A stretch of 64,000 bases of DNA from Vibrio variabilis (GTDB lineage Bacteria; Pseudomonadota; Gammaproteobacteria; Enterobacterales; Vibrionaceae): the NCBI RefSeq assembly GCF_003263785.1, contig NZ_JYJK01000044.1:124001-188000 (forward strand), written 5' to 3'. The position numbers and the translations under genes are program-made. The notes beneath the pieces were generated by a model. That model saw nothing but the letters and a program-made list of their open reading frames with translations, was not told where the DNA came from and did not search any database. Every line of letters starts with the position of its first letter. Position 1 is the stretch's first letter. This document shows positions 39,427 through 49,137 of this stretch, in pieces.

Positions 39427-42282
39427 TTACTGAGAGATTTCAAGCTCTGTAATTGGAATATTCAGTTTCTCTAACTCTGGCTTCAAACGCTTAGCATCTC
39501 CCACCACAATCAGTTGATATTGCTAGGGTCAAACCACTTCGCCGCCAGCGCATTCAACGTTGATTTATCAACACTAGCCACAATGTCATTGCGCTGCTTC
39601 AGGTAATCCTTATCCAAACTATAGGTTAAAATCGACGAAAGCAGACTCGCTTTTTGACTCGGGGTTTCATACGTCAATGCATCTTGCTGCCCAACGGCGA
39701 GGCGCATAAATGCGAGTTCCTCGTCCGTCATACCATTCTCGCTGTAGTTTTTTAGCTCTGCGATCATCTCTTCAAGTGAAGCAAGCGTTGCATCAGCACG
39801 CACCTGAGCGCTAAACACAATCGCACCCACTTCTCGGTTACTTGCAAAGTAACCACTTGCGCCATAGGTATAGCCTTTATCTTCCCTTAAGTTCTGGTTG
39901 ATACGGCTATTAAAGTTACCTGCCAAGTTAAAATTAGCGAGACGGCTTAGGTAGAGCTCACCCGTGGCGTCAAACGGCAAGCCCTGGCGTACCATACGAA
40001 CAATACTTTGCGGTGCAGAAGCTTGTCTACCAAGTAGATCGTCTGCCCAGCCAAAGAAGGGATGACCTCAGGATCAATCAGCGGCGCGGCTTCACCTTGC
40101 CATTGCGACCAAAATGCTAGCTGATCAGTAACCTGCTTCTTAGAGATATCCCCCACCACGACAATCTGTGCGCCTTGCGACGTGTAGTGCTCGCGATAGA
40201 ACGCTTTGACGTCATCCAAAGTAATAGATGAAATCGACGCATTACTGCCGTCGGAAGAGCGGCCAAATACGCTGTCGCCATATAGCACATCACGGGTTGC
40301 TTGTGAGGCCATCCAGCTTGGTTTTTGGTGTTGATACACCAAACCTTCCAGCGTTTGTGCTTTAAGACGGTCGAAGTCTTGTTGCTTCATTGCTGGGTTA
40401 AATAGCATGTCTTCAAGAAGCGTCAGTGTTTGCGGTAGATTTCGCTCCAGCGCAGACACAGAAACACGCGTGGTATATGCCCCTTCGCTAAATCCAATCT
40501 GGCTGCCCAAACGATCAAGTTCGGCTTGTAGTTGCTCAACCGTGCGAGTAGTCGTGCCCTCTTCCATCATAGAAGCGGTTAGCCCCGCGAGTCCTTCTTT
40601 ACCTTTTGGCACATAACGACTGCCTGCAGGTAGTTGGAAATGGATCTCCACCGTTGGCGTTTCAGACGTTTCAGTACCTAGCAGTTCACTGCCATTATCA
40701 AAGTACACCTCGTACAGCTCTGGCATTTTCGCACTGACAGCCTCCGCCACTTCTGGCATTACACTGCGATCAAAGCTATCCACTGGACGACGGAAATCAA
40801 GATCCGCTTCGGTCACTTCTTTATACTCTGGCAGCGTGCGCGCTGGCGTTACAAATGTTGCAGGTTGCACTGCAATGTCAGTGCGCCCTTTCGGCACTAC
40901 GCTGAGTGTGACCTTATGCTTGTCTTGGATAAACGCTTGGTAAGCCGCTCTCACCGCTTCTGGAGTGACTGCGCGAATCCGCTCTAGGGTTTGCTCAATG
41001 CGATCAGGTTTGCCATAGAAGGTTTCATTCGCGGCCAACTGAGTCACCTTACCTTTTACACTTTCCAGTGCAAACACCGCACCTGCTTCAGAAAGGCCGT
41101 TGATTTGCTGCAGGCGCTCTTCACTGATGCCTTGCTTTTCAAACTCATCCAAGGTGGCGAGTAAGTCATTGTAAAGCGATTTTAGGCCGTCTTTATCGGT
41201 GGACGCGCCCATCGCATACACATAAAAGTTACAAGCAAGCTCGTTACAATCACTGAATGCGCCAGCATCGAGTGCTTTTTGGGGTTTAATCAGCTTTTGA
41301 TACAACAAACCATTGGTACCGCCACCAATGGCGTCCGCCATGGCATCGAGTACCACTTGGTCGTCCGCACCGCGATAGCTTGTCGTTGGCCAACCAATCA
41401 CCACCATTGGCTGACGAATGCGATCTTCTAAAGTGATATAGCGATCTTCTGGCAATACTGCTGGCTGCTTAGGGGCTTTCTCAACACTTGGCCCCTCAGG
41501 GATAGTGCCAAAGTATTTATGAATCCACTCTAAGGTTTGCGCTTTATCGATGTCGCCACCAATGGTCAATACCGCATTGTTTGGCCCATACCAACGTAGG
41601 AAGAAGGCTTTCAAATCATTCACATTGACACGATCAAGATCCTCAACGTAGCCAATCGGCTGCCAAGAATACGGATGCCCTTCTGGGAACATGGCTTCGC
41701 CCATACGCTCCCAAATCAGCCATAAGGACGATTATCAAAGTTCTGTGCACGCTCGTTTTTTACCGTATCACGCTGAATTTCGAATTTACGCTGCGAGACC
41801 GCTCCCAATAAGAAACCCATGCGATCGGCTTCCAGCCATAGCATCTTCTCTAACTGGTTCGACGGTACTGTTTCAAAGTAGTTGGTTCGATCTCTGGTTG
41901 TCGTACCATTTAGGGTACCGCCCGCTTCCGTAATGATCTTAAAGTGCTGCTGGTCACCAACATGCTCAGAGCCTTGGAACATCATATGTTCAAAGAAGTG
42001 AGCGAAACCTGATTTACCAATTTCTTCACGCGCTGAGCCAACATGATAGGTCACGTCTACGTGCACCAAGGGATCTGAGTCATCGGGTGCCAAGATCACC
42101 GTTAGGCCATTATCCAACTTGTACTTAGAGTACGGGATCATCACCCTATCGGGATCGGCTTTCATTTCCTCAACAAGGGTAATACCGGGAGGAAGTGCAC
42201 TCGTTGTGTGAGTCGAAACGTCGCTGTTACTACAACCGTAAACAAAAACGACCGACAGCAAGCCGAGCCAGATCTTTCTCAT
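39427..42282 (-). CDS. Two-module M16 zinc protease lipoprotein (three apparent frameshifts)
   Basis: Pitrilysin/insulinase-family protease. The N-terminal signal sequence ends at a lipobox-like VYGC (Cys17), so it is probably a lipoprotein. The inverted zinc motif HFFEH is at 95-99. A second, inactive-looking M16 repeat follows from about residue 480. Three losses break it: one G near 41718 (PYGLIWERMGEAM), one T near 40023 (VDKASAPQSIVRMVRQG) and one A near 39519 (SNYQLIVVGDAKRL). Repair yields 952 residues and a TAA at 39427. No partner gene is coupled to it. The natural substrate is unknown. Confidence 0.88.
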
Positions 42283-42308
42283 AAGAGCTCCTTAAAAGAT
42301 CGAGAAAA

Positions 42309-42764
42309 CTAGAATAGCCCATAGAAGATGGCAGTCAGCGCGATATAGCGCAGTGCCTTGCCTATGGCTATCAAAATAACGCAAGGAAGAAATTTCATTC
42401 TTAGCCAACCGGCCGCTAAACAGAGCGGGTCGCCAATCACGGGCAACCAACTGAACAACAAGCTCCAGTAACCATACTTTTGCAGCCAAGCTATGGCTTT
42501 ATGACCGTGCTTCTCGTTTTGAGTTCGATTCGGCAGCCAAATTCCTATCCAATAGTTGGTCAGGCCGCCTAACGTGTTACCTATGGTAGCGACAACGATT
42601 ACCCATACGGGCGAGTACTGCTGCAAGCTCAGTGTCGCAACTAAACCGGCTTCCGATCCGCCAGGCAAAAGCGTGGCACTTAAAAATCCTGAGATAAAAA
42701 GAACAGCGAGAGCGGAGTCGGCGAACCAAGACTCCGCGAGATATTGAGAGAATGTTTCTAGCAT
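42309..42764 (-). CDS. yqaA: YqaA-family membrane protein (DedA/SNARE-associated fold)
   Basis: A 151-residue inner-membrane protein of the VTT/DedA superfamily, with the hallmark ATLLPGGSEAGLVATL segment near 30-45, GNTLGGLTNYWIGIWLP near 62 and a re-entrant LLFSWLPVIGDPLCLAAGW region near 102. Its E. coli homologue YqaA is uncharacterised. It overlaps the end of the upstream reductase gene by 7 bp, so the two are co-transcribed. Confidence 0.9.
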   Translation of the reverse strand: MLETFSQYLAESWFADSALAVLFISGFLSATLLPGGSEAGLVATLSLQQYSPVWVIVVATIGNTLGGLTNYWIGIWLPNRTQNEKHGHKAIAWLQKYGYWSLLFSWLPVIGDPLCLAAGWLRMKFLPCVILIAIGKALRYIALTAIFYGLF

Positions 42765-43708
42765 TGCATATTAAGAAGTACTTTACCGCGTGTACGGCTG
42801 GTTTCGACTTGCTGATGCGCCTCGACCACTTGTTGATAAGGATAAACGTGTTGGATCTCTGTCTTCAGCAGTCCAACACCCACCATATAGAGTAAGGTTT
42901 CCATCTGCTTAGCATCTGGCGATACCAGCATACCACTGGCTTCAAAACCAAGCAGCTTGGCTTTTTCGCAGACCAAGTCCGCAGTGATAGTAGGAATAGT
43001 GACAACACGAGCATTGTCTTTTAGACATTTGAGTGCATCGAGCGCAGTATCGCCGCCAACCAGATCGATCAGTACATCGACATCACTCAAACGCTCTGAG
43101 GCCGGTGCGAATTCATAGTTAATCGCATGTGCTCCCAGCGTCGCCAAGTAATCTAAATTACGTTCGCTACAGGTGGTGTACACTTCCGCTTTCGCTGCGA
43201 CGGCAATCTGCACTGCAATGTGACCCACACCGCCAGCGCCAGCCAGAATCAATACTCGCTCGCCCTCTTGAACTTGAGCTTTATTAATAGCTTGTGCCGC
43301 AGTTTGTCCAGCCAAAGGCAAGGCTGCAGCGGCTTCTAAAGTGACAGAACTAGGAACCGGTGTCAGCTCCGATTCAGGCACACACACATACTGGCTATAG
43401 CCTCCACCACGTACTGGGAAACCAATAAAGCCCACAACCTCTTCGCCAACCTCAAACTGCGCCGCGCCCTCACCTAGTCCTTCAATCGTGCCCGCGATAT
43501 CATAGCCAGGAACCCAAGGAAGGTTATCTTTGTTCTCGGCGGCTGCCCAGCCCAGTCCTGCACGCGTTTTTACATCAATCGGATTGATCCCTGAGTACGC
43601 CACTCTCACCAACACTTCACCAGCCTGTGGCTGTGGGATATCGACTTCCTGAAATGCTAACACCTCTGCAGCACCAAACTCTGGAATCACGATCTGTTTA
43701 CATTTCAT
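42758..43708 (-). CDS. MDR-family zinc-type alcohol dehydrogenase / quinone oxidoreductase-like protein
   Basis: A 316-residue medium-chain dehydrogenase/reductase. It has the GroES-like N-terminal domain (VRVAYSGINPIDVKTRAGLG, PGYDIAGTIEGLG) and a Rossmann NADPH-binding motif ILAGAGGVGHIAVQIA near 155. It lacks the cysteine pattern of a structural zinc site, so it is closer to the NADPH:quinone reductase branch than to true zinc alcohol dehydrogenases. Substrate unknown. Upstream of yqaA with a 7-bp overlap. Confidence 0.87.
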   Translation of the reverse strand: MKCKQIVIPEFGAAEVLAFQEVDIPQPQAGEVLVRVAYSGINPIDVKTRAGLGWAAAENKDNLPWVPGYDIAGTIEGLGEGAAQFEVGEEVVGFIGFPVRGGGYSQYVCVPESELTPVPSSVTLEAAAALPLAGQTAAQAINKAQVQEGERVLILAGAGGVGHIAVQIAVAAKAEVYTTCSERNLDYLATLGAHAINYEFAPASERLSDVDVLIDLVGGDTALDALKCLKDNARVVTIPTITADLVCEKAKLLGFEASGMLVSPDAKQMETLLYMVGVGLLKTEIQHVYPYQQVVEAHQQVETSRTRGKVLLNMQC

Positions 43709-43855
43709 TGCAGCTTCCTCTTCCTGACTAAGACTTCATAGTAACGATTTCCATCCATGAGTCTAGATTATCTTTTCATCGTTCAATAGCAAGTATGTAA
43801 CAAATTCAATCACTTTAGCTATCGGCTATGTTCACTTTCTTGGTTTAATAAGAAA

Positions 43856-43883
43856 GCAAAAAGGGAAGCTTTCGCTTCCCTTC
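43856..43883 (-). terminator. Terminator after the oad operon
   Basis: AAGGGAAGC-TTTC-GCTTCCCTT stem, flanked by A on the plus strand (T on the transcribed strand), 25 bp past the oadB stop. Confidence 0.85.
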
Positions 43884-43907
43884 GAATCACAGCTTATCGC
43901 CAATCGA

Positions 43908-45036
43908 TTAGCCAACGAGCGCCAACAAGATACCCGCTGCAACCGCTGAGCCCAAGACGCCAGCAACGTTTGGTCCCATTGCGTGCATCAGTAGGAAGTT
44001 TTGTGGGTTCGCTTGAAGGCCAACCTTGTTCACGACACGTGCCGCCATCGGTACGGCAGAAACCCCTGCTGCACCAATCAGTGGGTTGATATCTTCTTTT
44101 GAGAACTTGTTGAGGAGCTTCGCCATCATCACACCTGCACCAGTACCGATACTGAACGCTACGGCACCGAGTGCAAGATACCTAGAGTTTCAAAATTCAA
44201 GAACTGATCCGCTTGAAGCTTAGAACCAACACCTAAACCTAAGAAAATGGTGACAATGTTGATAAGCTCATTTTGAGCCGTTTTTGACAGGCGATCGACC
44301 ACGCCCGCTTCACGCATCAAGTTACCCAAACAGAACATACCGACAAGTGGTGTGGCTGATGGCAGGAACAAAATCGTCATTAGCAGTACTGCAAGTGGGA
44401 ACAGAACCTTTTCCCCTTTGCTGACATGACGAAGCTGCGCCATCTTGATGGTACGCTCTTCAGGTGTCGTTAACGCTTTCATGATTGGTGGTTGAATGAT
44501 CGGCACCAATGCCATGTAGCTGTATGCCGCAACGGCAATCGCGCCCAGCAAATCAGGAGAGAGACGACTTGCTAAGAAGATAGCGGTTGGACCATCGGCA
44601 CCGCCAATGATGGCGATTGACGCTGCGTCCTGCATGGAGAACTCCATACCCGGTACGTAGTTCAGCAAAATTGCGCCAAATAAGGTAGCAAAGATACCAA
44701 ACTGCGCCGCTGCCCCGAGCCACAAGGTTTTTGGTTGGCAATCAAGGCGCCAAAGTCTGTCATTGCCCCTACACCCATAAAGATAAGCAGCGGGAACACC
44801 CCTGACTCAATACCAATGTAGTAGACGTAGTAAAGCAAACCACCTGGCTCAGTAAAGCCAGCATTTGGAATGTTCGCTAGGATCGCACCAAAGCCGATAG
44901 GCAAAAGTAGCAAAGGCTCAAAACCCTTGCGGATCGCTAAGAACAGCAAGATGCATCCGACCATGATCATGCAGATCTGGCCGAATTCAAAGTTAGCGAT
45001 CCCTGTTTCTGACCATAAGGTCATCAATCCTTCCAT
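43908..45036 (-). CDS. oadB: Oxaloacetate decarboxylase beta subunit (two apparent frameshifts)
   Basis: Multi-spanning membrane subunit that couples decarboxylation of carboxybiotin to export of two sodium ions. Signature parts seen: [19 protein letters not shown] in the ion site region and [21 protein letters not shown] at the C-terminus. The sequence is broken into three frames by loss of one G at 44733-44734 ([14 protein letters not shown] when restored) and one C near 44174 ([20 protein letters not shown]). Repaired length is 376 residues. It is the last gene of oadG-oadA-oadB. Confidence 0.94.
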
Positions 45037-45045
45037 GGTACTCCC

Positions 45046-46832
45046 TTACGCTAAGCTAACAAGAGGCGCGCCAACAACAACGGCATCACCTTCTTTCACG
45101 TGTACATCTTGAACCACGCCGCTTTGCGCTGCGCGAACTTCGGTTTCCATCTTCATTGCTTCTAGGATAAGTAGCACGTCGCCTTCTTGAACTTGCGCAC
45201 CAGAAGCAACGTTTACTTTGAAGATGTTACCTGCAAGTGGCGCTGCTACCGCTTCAACATTGGTTGCTGAAGGTGCTGGAGCTGCCGCTGCTGTCGGAGC
45301 TTGAGTAGGTGTTACAGACGTTAGCTCGCCTTTAGGGCCAACCTCAACATCATAAACCTGACCATCGACTTTCACGCTGTAGGCCTCAATGCCTTGAGCT
45401 GATGCCGCCGGAGCCGCTACTGGCGCAGCAGGTTTCGCTTCTTCTTTGCCTGGTGCTGGTTCAAATGCATCTGGGTTATGACGATTTTTCAGGAACTTAA
45501 GACCAACTTGTGGGAAAAGTGCGTAAGTAAGAACGTCGTCCACAGTGTCTTCAGCGAGAGAAATGCCATCCGCTTTTGCTTTTTGTAGCAGGTCATCGGT
45601 GAGTGTGTGCAGCTCAGCTTCCAGAAGGTCTGCTGGGCGACAAGTGATTGCCTCACCGCCATCGAGTACCTTAGCTTGTAGCTCAGCGTTAACCTCTGCG
45701 GGTGCTTTGCCGTATTCGCCTTTGAGTACGCCCGCCGTTTCTTTAGTAATGCTCTTATAGCGCTCACCAGTAAGCACGTTGATCACAGCTTGAGTACCAA
45801 CGATCTGAGAGGTAGGTGTCACGAGAGGAATGAAGCCCAGATCTTCACGTACGCGTGGGATCTCTTCGAGAACTTCATCAATGCGATCGGCCGCACCTTG
45901 TTCTTTGAGCTGACCTTCCATATTGGTCAGCATACCGCCAGGTACCTGAGCAATCAGGATACGTGAATCAACACCCTTTAGCTGGCCTTCCCATTTCGCG
46001 TACTTCTTACGCACCTCACGGAAGTAAGCGGCGATCGGCTCAATCTGTTCAAGTTTCAGGTTGGTATCACGCTCAGTGCCTTGTAGCATCGCAACCACAG
46101 TTTCCGTTGGTGTGTGTCCGTAGGTTTGGCTCATTGAAGAGATAGCGGTATCCAGAATATCCACACCGGCTTCCACTGCTTTTACAGCTGTCGCTGTAGA
46201 AAGACCTGTTGTTGCGTGGCAGTGCAGTGCTAGTGGTACTTCACATGATGCTTTGATGCGCGAGATAAGCTCTTCTGCTTCGTATGGCTTGAGCAGACCT
46301 GACATATCTTTAATACATAGTGAGTGACAGCCTAAATCTTCTAGGCGTTTAGCAAGGTCAACCCAAGTGTCGGTATTGTGGACTGGGCTTGTAGTGTACG
46401 ACAGCGTACCCTGCGCGTGCGCGCCTACATCAACCGCTGCTTTCACTGCTTTTTCGAAGTTACGAACATCGTTCATCGCATCAAAAATACGGAACACATC
46501 CATGCCGTTAGCATGAGCACGCTCAACAAATTTCTCGACCACGTCATCTGCGTAATGACGGTAGCCCAATAGATTTTGACCACGAAGCAGCATTTGCATT
46601 GGCGTATTCGGCATGGCTTTTTTCAGCTCACGCAAGCGCTCCCAAGGATCTTCACCAAGGAAACGGATACACGCGTCAAAGGTTGCTCCCCCCACGTTTC
46701 CAAAGACCAGTAGCCAACTTTGTCGAGTTCTGCGGCAATCGGCAACATATCTTCGATACGCATGCGAGTTGCAAACAGAGACTGGTGGGCGTCACGAAGT
46801 ACCACGTCCGTGATAGCGAGTGGTTTAGACAT
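45046..46832 (-). CDS. oadA: Oxaloacetate decarboxylase alpha subunit (frameshifted in this sequence)
   Basis: Biotin-containing carboxyltransferase subunit that removes CO2 from oxaloacetate. It has the [17 protein letters not shown] opening, CRPADLL and related carboxyltransferase motifs, an Ala/Pro-rich linker near 450-520, and the C-terminal biotin site EAMKMET (Lys biotinylated). The frame is broken by a C run of six at 46688-46693 where seven are needed; repair reads [14 protein letters not shown] and gives 595 residues. I chose ATG at 46832, 9 bases after AAGGAG; an ATG 6 bases upstream is possible. Confidence 0.94.
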
Positions 46833-46866
46833 GCTCATAAACTCCTTTTTAAACTTTTAACTCAAT

Positions 46867-47124
46867 CTATTTAGCAGCCGACGTGCGGTATTGATGTACA
46901 GCGGCAGAAATTGCTGCAACCACATTCGGACTAACGCCATTTGAGGGGGATTGTTGTGTTGTATTTTGAGTAGGAACTGCGATCGGCTCTGGTACTTCTT
47001 GTGGTACCAGTTTCGACATTAACCGAACGAGATAAACGAGGATTGTTAGGAAAACGAATACGACAACCATACCCGTCAGCATTAGGGTGGCTGCATCTCC
47101 TAGCAGGCTTCCAATATTAGTCAT
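46867..47124 (-). CDS. oadG: Oxaloacetate decarboxylase gamma subunit
   Basis: Small membrane anchor that assembles the sodium pump. The 85 residues contain one transmembrane helix at about 13-33 (TLMLTGMVVVFVFLTILVYLV) in two blocks, and a Pro/Gln/Thr-rich cytoplasmic tail. The start MTNIGSLL at 47124 follows AAGGACGCAAC, while an upstream ATG at 47145 is less likely. First gene of the oadGAB operon. The tail here ends HQYRTSAAK, lacking an obvious histidine cluster. Confidence 0.9.
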   Translation of the reverse strand: MTNIGSLLGDAATLMLTGMVVVFVFLTILVYLVRLMSKLVPQEVPEPIAVPTQNTTQQSPSNGVSPNVVAAISAAVHQYRTSAAK

Positions 47125-47535
47125 GTTGCGTCCTTTCTTTGTCATCCTGACAAGTTACTCAATCATTATCTGTGGCGTCACTGCACACTGATTGACTGGC
47201 AATGGTCTTGCATCGATCCATTGCAAGAGGTCTAGGATTATCTCGATTGGTGAATCTTTGTCAATTTTGTTTAATCTTACACCGTCATTAAAACGTCATT
47301 CGAATGAAAAACTATGATGCGCACAACAATTTGCGGTGCATTTCAAGTTATGCAGAACTTCATACTATGACCTGACTTAAGGTTTCAACATAAACAAACT
47401 AAAGCTGAAAAACTGGGACACGCTTAAAATTACCGCAATTTTTCGTTTAAAAACATTACGTTGTAATAATAAGGTTATTGATATGATAAATTTTTGTTAA
47501 TAAAAAACCCCGCCGAAGCGAGGTTTTTTAAAGAA
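47125..47535. other. Region between oadG and the tRNA array
   Basis: About 410 bp that holds the oad promoter on one side and the terminator of the tRNA array on the other. The middle is AT-rich; I see no ORF with a ribosome site and no RNA gene. Confidence 0.6.
47502..47529 (-). terminator. Terminator of the tRNA array
   Basis: On the minus strand CCTCGC-TTCGG-CGGGG with A before and a six-T run after, directly downstream of the last tRNA. Confidence 0.85.
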
Positions 47536-47612
47536 TGGCGCGCTCGGAAGGATTCGAACCTTCGACCGCCTGGTTCGTAGCCAGGTACTCTATCCAGCTG
47601 AGCTACGAGCGC
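47536..47612 (-). tRNA. tRNA-Arg (ACG), copy 6 (last transcribed)
   Basis: 77 nt with encoded CCA. Acceptor stem GCGCTCG pairs with CGAGCGC; anticodon loop CTACGAA gives ACG, read as ICG in bacteria after A34 deamination. Identical to the other five copies. A terminator follows. Confidence 0.97.
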
Positions 47613-47679
47613 GCAACAAGTTTTCGCATTGTCGGATGACGCTGCAGGCATTGCCCTAGATCTCTGTAAAGAAAGAAAA

Positions 47680-47756
47680 TGGCGCGCTCGGAAGGATTCG
47701 AACCTTCGACCGCCTGGTTCGTAGCCAGGTACTCTATCCAGCTGAGCTACGAGCGC
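47680..47756 (-). tRNA. tRNA-Arg (ACG), copy 5
   Basis: 77 nt, same sequence as copy 6. The 67-bp spacer to the next copy is recognisably similar to the neighbouring spacers. Confidence 0.97.
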
Positions 47757-47823
47757 GCAACAGTTTTCGCATTGTCAGATGACGCTGCAGGGCATTGCCC
47801 TCTTCTCTACAAAGTAGAATGAA

Positions 47824-47900
47824 TGGCGCGCTCGGAAGGATTCGAACCTTCGACCGCCTGGTTCGTAGCCAGGTACTCTATCCAGCTGAGCTACGAGCGC
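47824..47900 (-). tRNA. tRNA-Arg (ACG), copy 4
   Basis: 77 nt, identical sequence. Start-to-start distance to the next copies downstream is 144 bp, the unit length of the tandem duplication. Confidence 0.97.
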
Positions 47901-47980
47901 GCAACAAATTTTCGTATTGTCACTTAATGATGCTTGGCTTCCACTATCAATTGAAACGAAAGTGCCTCTCAAAGAGAGAA

Positions 47981-48057
47981 TGGCGCGCTCGGAAGGATTC
48001 GAACCTTCGACCGCCTGGTTCGTAGCCAGGTACTCTATCCAGCTGAGCTACGAGCGC
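47981..48057 (-). tRNA. tRNA-Arg (ACG), copy 3
   Basis: 77 nt, identical to the others. Spacer slightly longer (80 bp) and more diverged. Confidence 0.97.
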
Positions 48058-48158
48058 GCAATAAGTTTTCGCATTGTCATTTGACGTTACAGGGCATTAC
48101 CCTTTTTCTCTAATAGAGAAACTCCTTTCCCAATGGGCATTCTCTATAAAAAAGAGAA

Positions 48159-48235
48159 TGGCGCGCTCGGAAGGATTCGAACCTTCGACCGCCTGGTTCG
48201 TAGCCAGGTACTCTATCCAGCTGAGCTACGAGCGC
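48159..48235 (-). tRNA. tRNA-Arg (ACG), copy 2
   Basis: 77 nt, identical. The 101-bp spacer to copy 3 shows an internal small repeat of TCTCT/AGAGA type. Confidence 0.97.
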
Positions 48236-48304
48236 GCAAGGATGTGAAGCATATCACATTTATTTTCTTTTTGAACAAAAAAATTGACTTAAACAGTCAA
48301 TAAA

Positions 48305-48397
48305 TGGCGGTGAGGGAGGGATTCGAACCCTCGATACGGCTACAAACCGTATACTCCCTTAGCAGGGGAGCGCCTTCAGCCTCTCGGCCACCTCACC
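48305..48397 (-). tRNA. tRNA-Ser (GCT)
   Basis: 93 nt with CCA encoded and a long variable arm, as for serine tRNA. Anticodon stem CTCCC/GGGAG with loop CTGCTAA gives GCT, which reads AGC and AGT codons. Acceptor stem GGTGAGG/CCTCACC is fully paired. Sits between two tRNA-Arg copies, matching serV in E. coli in its linkage to csrA and argVYZQ. Confidence 0.96.
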
Positions 48398-48424
48398 GCA
48401 TGTATTTCTTTCCGAAGAGAGAAA

Positions 48425-48501
48425 TGGCGCGCTCGGAAGGATTCGAACCTTCGACCGCCTGGTTCGTAGCCAGGTACTCTATCCAGCTGAGCTACGAGCG
48501 C
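48425..48501 (-). tRNA. tRNA-Arg (ACG), copy 1
   Basis: 77 nt, identical to the other five. Lies between the two tRNA-Ser genes, suggesting a duplicated Ser-Arg unit. Confidence 0.97.
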
Positions 48502-48546
48502 GCAATATGTTCAATAAGAACAGTGTCATACAACACAATGCAAGAA

Positions 48547-48638
48547 TGGCGGTGAAGGAGGGATTCGAACCCTCGATACGGCTACAAACCGTATACTCCC
48601 TTAGCAGGGAGCGCCTTCAGCCTCTCGGCCACCTCACC
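48547..48638 (-). tRNA. tRNA-Ser (GCT), variant with a 6-nt anticodon loop
   Basis: 92 nt, otherwise nearly identical to the copy at 48305. It lacks one C in the CCCC run before the anticodon (GGG instead of GGGG at 48608-48610 on the plus strand), which leaves TGCTAA as the loop. It also has one A/G difference giving a G-U pair in the acceptor stem. The missing base is most likely a homopolymer error; if real, the tRNA would be impaired. First tRNA after csrA. Confidence 0.85.
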
Positions 48639-48847
48639 GTCTTGCGGAGGCACATATTACGATTTACCAAAAATAAGTCAAACATTTTCTTGGCAAAAAT
48701 AGGAAAAAACAGACTAAGCGTTGGCAAATTAACCAAACCACCATTTAATCGTAGCTTTCCTAAGCAAAATTCACCCTTGTGCCACGAGTTTATGGCGAAT
48801 TTCACGCAACAAAAAGGCCGGCAATGTGCCAGCCCTCTCGTTTAGAA

Positions 48848-49045
48848 TTAGTAGTTGCCAGATGCAACGTTACCATTTCCCTTTTCCGCTTGAATGCGCA
48901 TGTAGATCTCTTCACGATGCACGGATACTTCTTTCGGAGCATTCACACCGATGCGAACTTGGTTGCCTTTTACACCCAATACAGTAACAGTGACTTCATC
49001 ACCAATCATCAACGTTTCACCAACACGGCGAGTCAAAATCAGCAT
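48848..49045 (-). CDS. csrA: Carbon storage regulator CsrA
   Basis: Dimeric RNA-binding protein that controls translation of mRNAs with GGA motifs, affecting central carbon flow, motility and virulence. The 65-residue sequence contains the full canonical core: [20 protein letters not shown], the [18 protein letters not shown] strand and a variable tail. AAGGAG precedes the ATG. The alaS-lysC-csrA-tRNA order is conserved in vibrios. Confidence 0.98.
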   Translation of the reverse strand: MLILTRRVGETLMIGDEVTVTVLGVKGNQVRIGVNAPKEVSVHREEIYMRIQAEKGNGNVASGNY

Positions 49046-49137
49046 TCTTAGCTCCTTGAGTAGTCTCTAATTATCTTGCTACGAAACTTATTATCCAACA
49101 AAAGTTATATTTTCGTAAACTCTCTTATGAAAAGTAT

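Noticed and set aside
47125-47535. Possible sRNA between oadG and the tRNA array
   Set aside because: The only terminator there belongs to the tRNA array; no independent promoter or structure seen.
48304-48845. ORFs reading AVREGFEPSIRLQ across the tRNA array
   Set aside because: They are translations of tRNA genes, a well-known artefact of automatic annotation.
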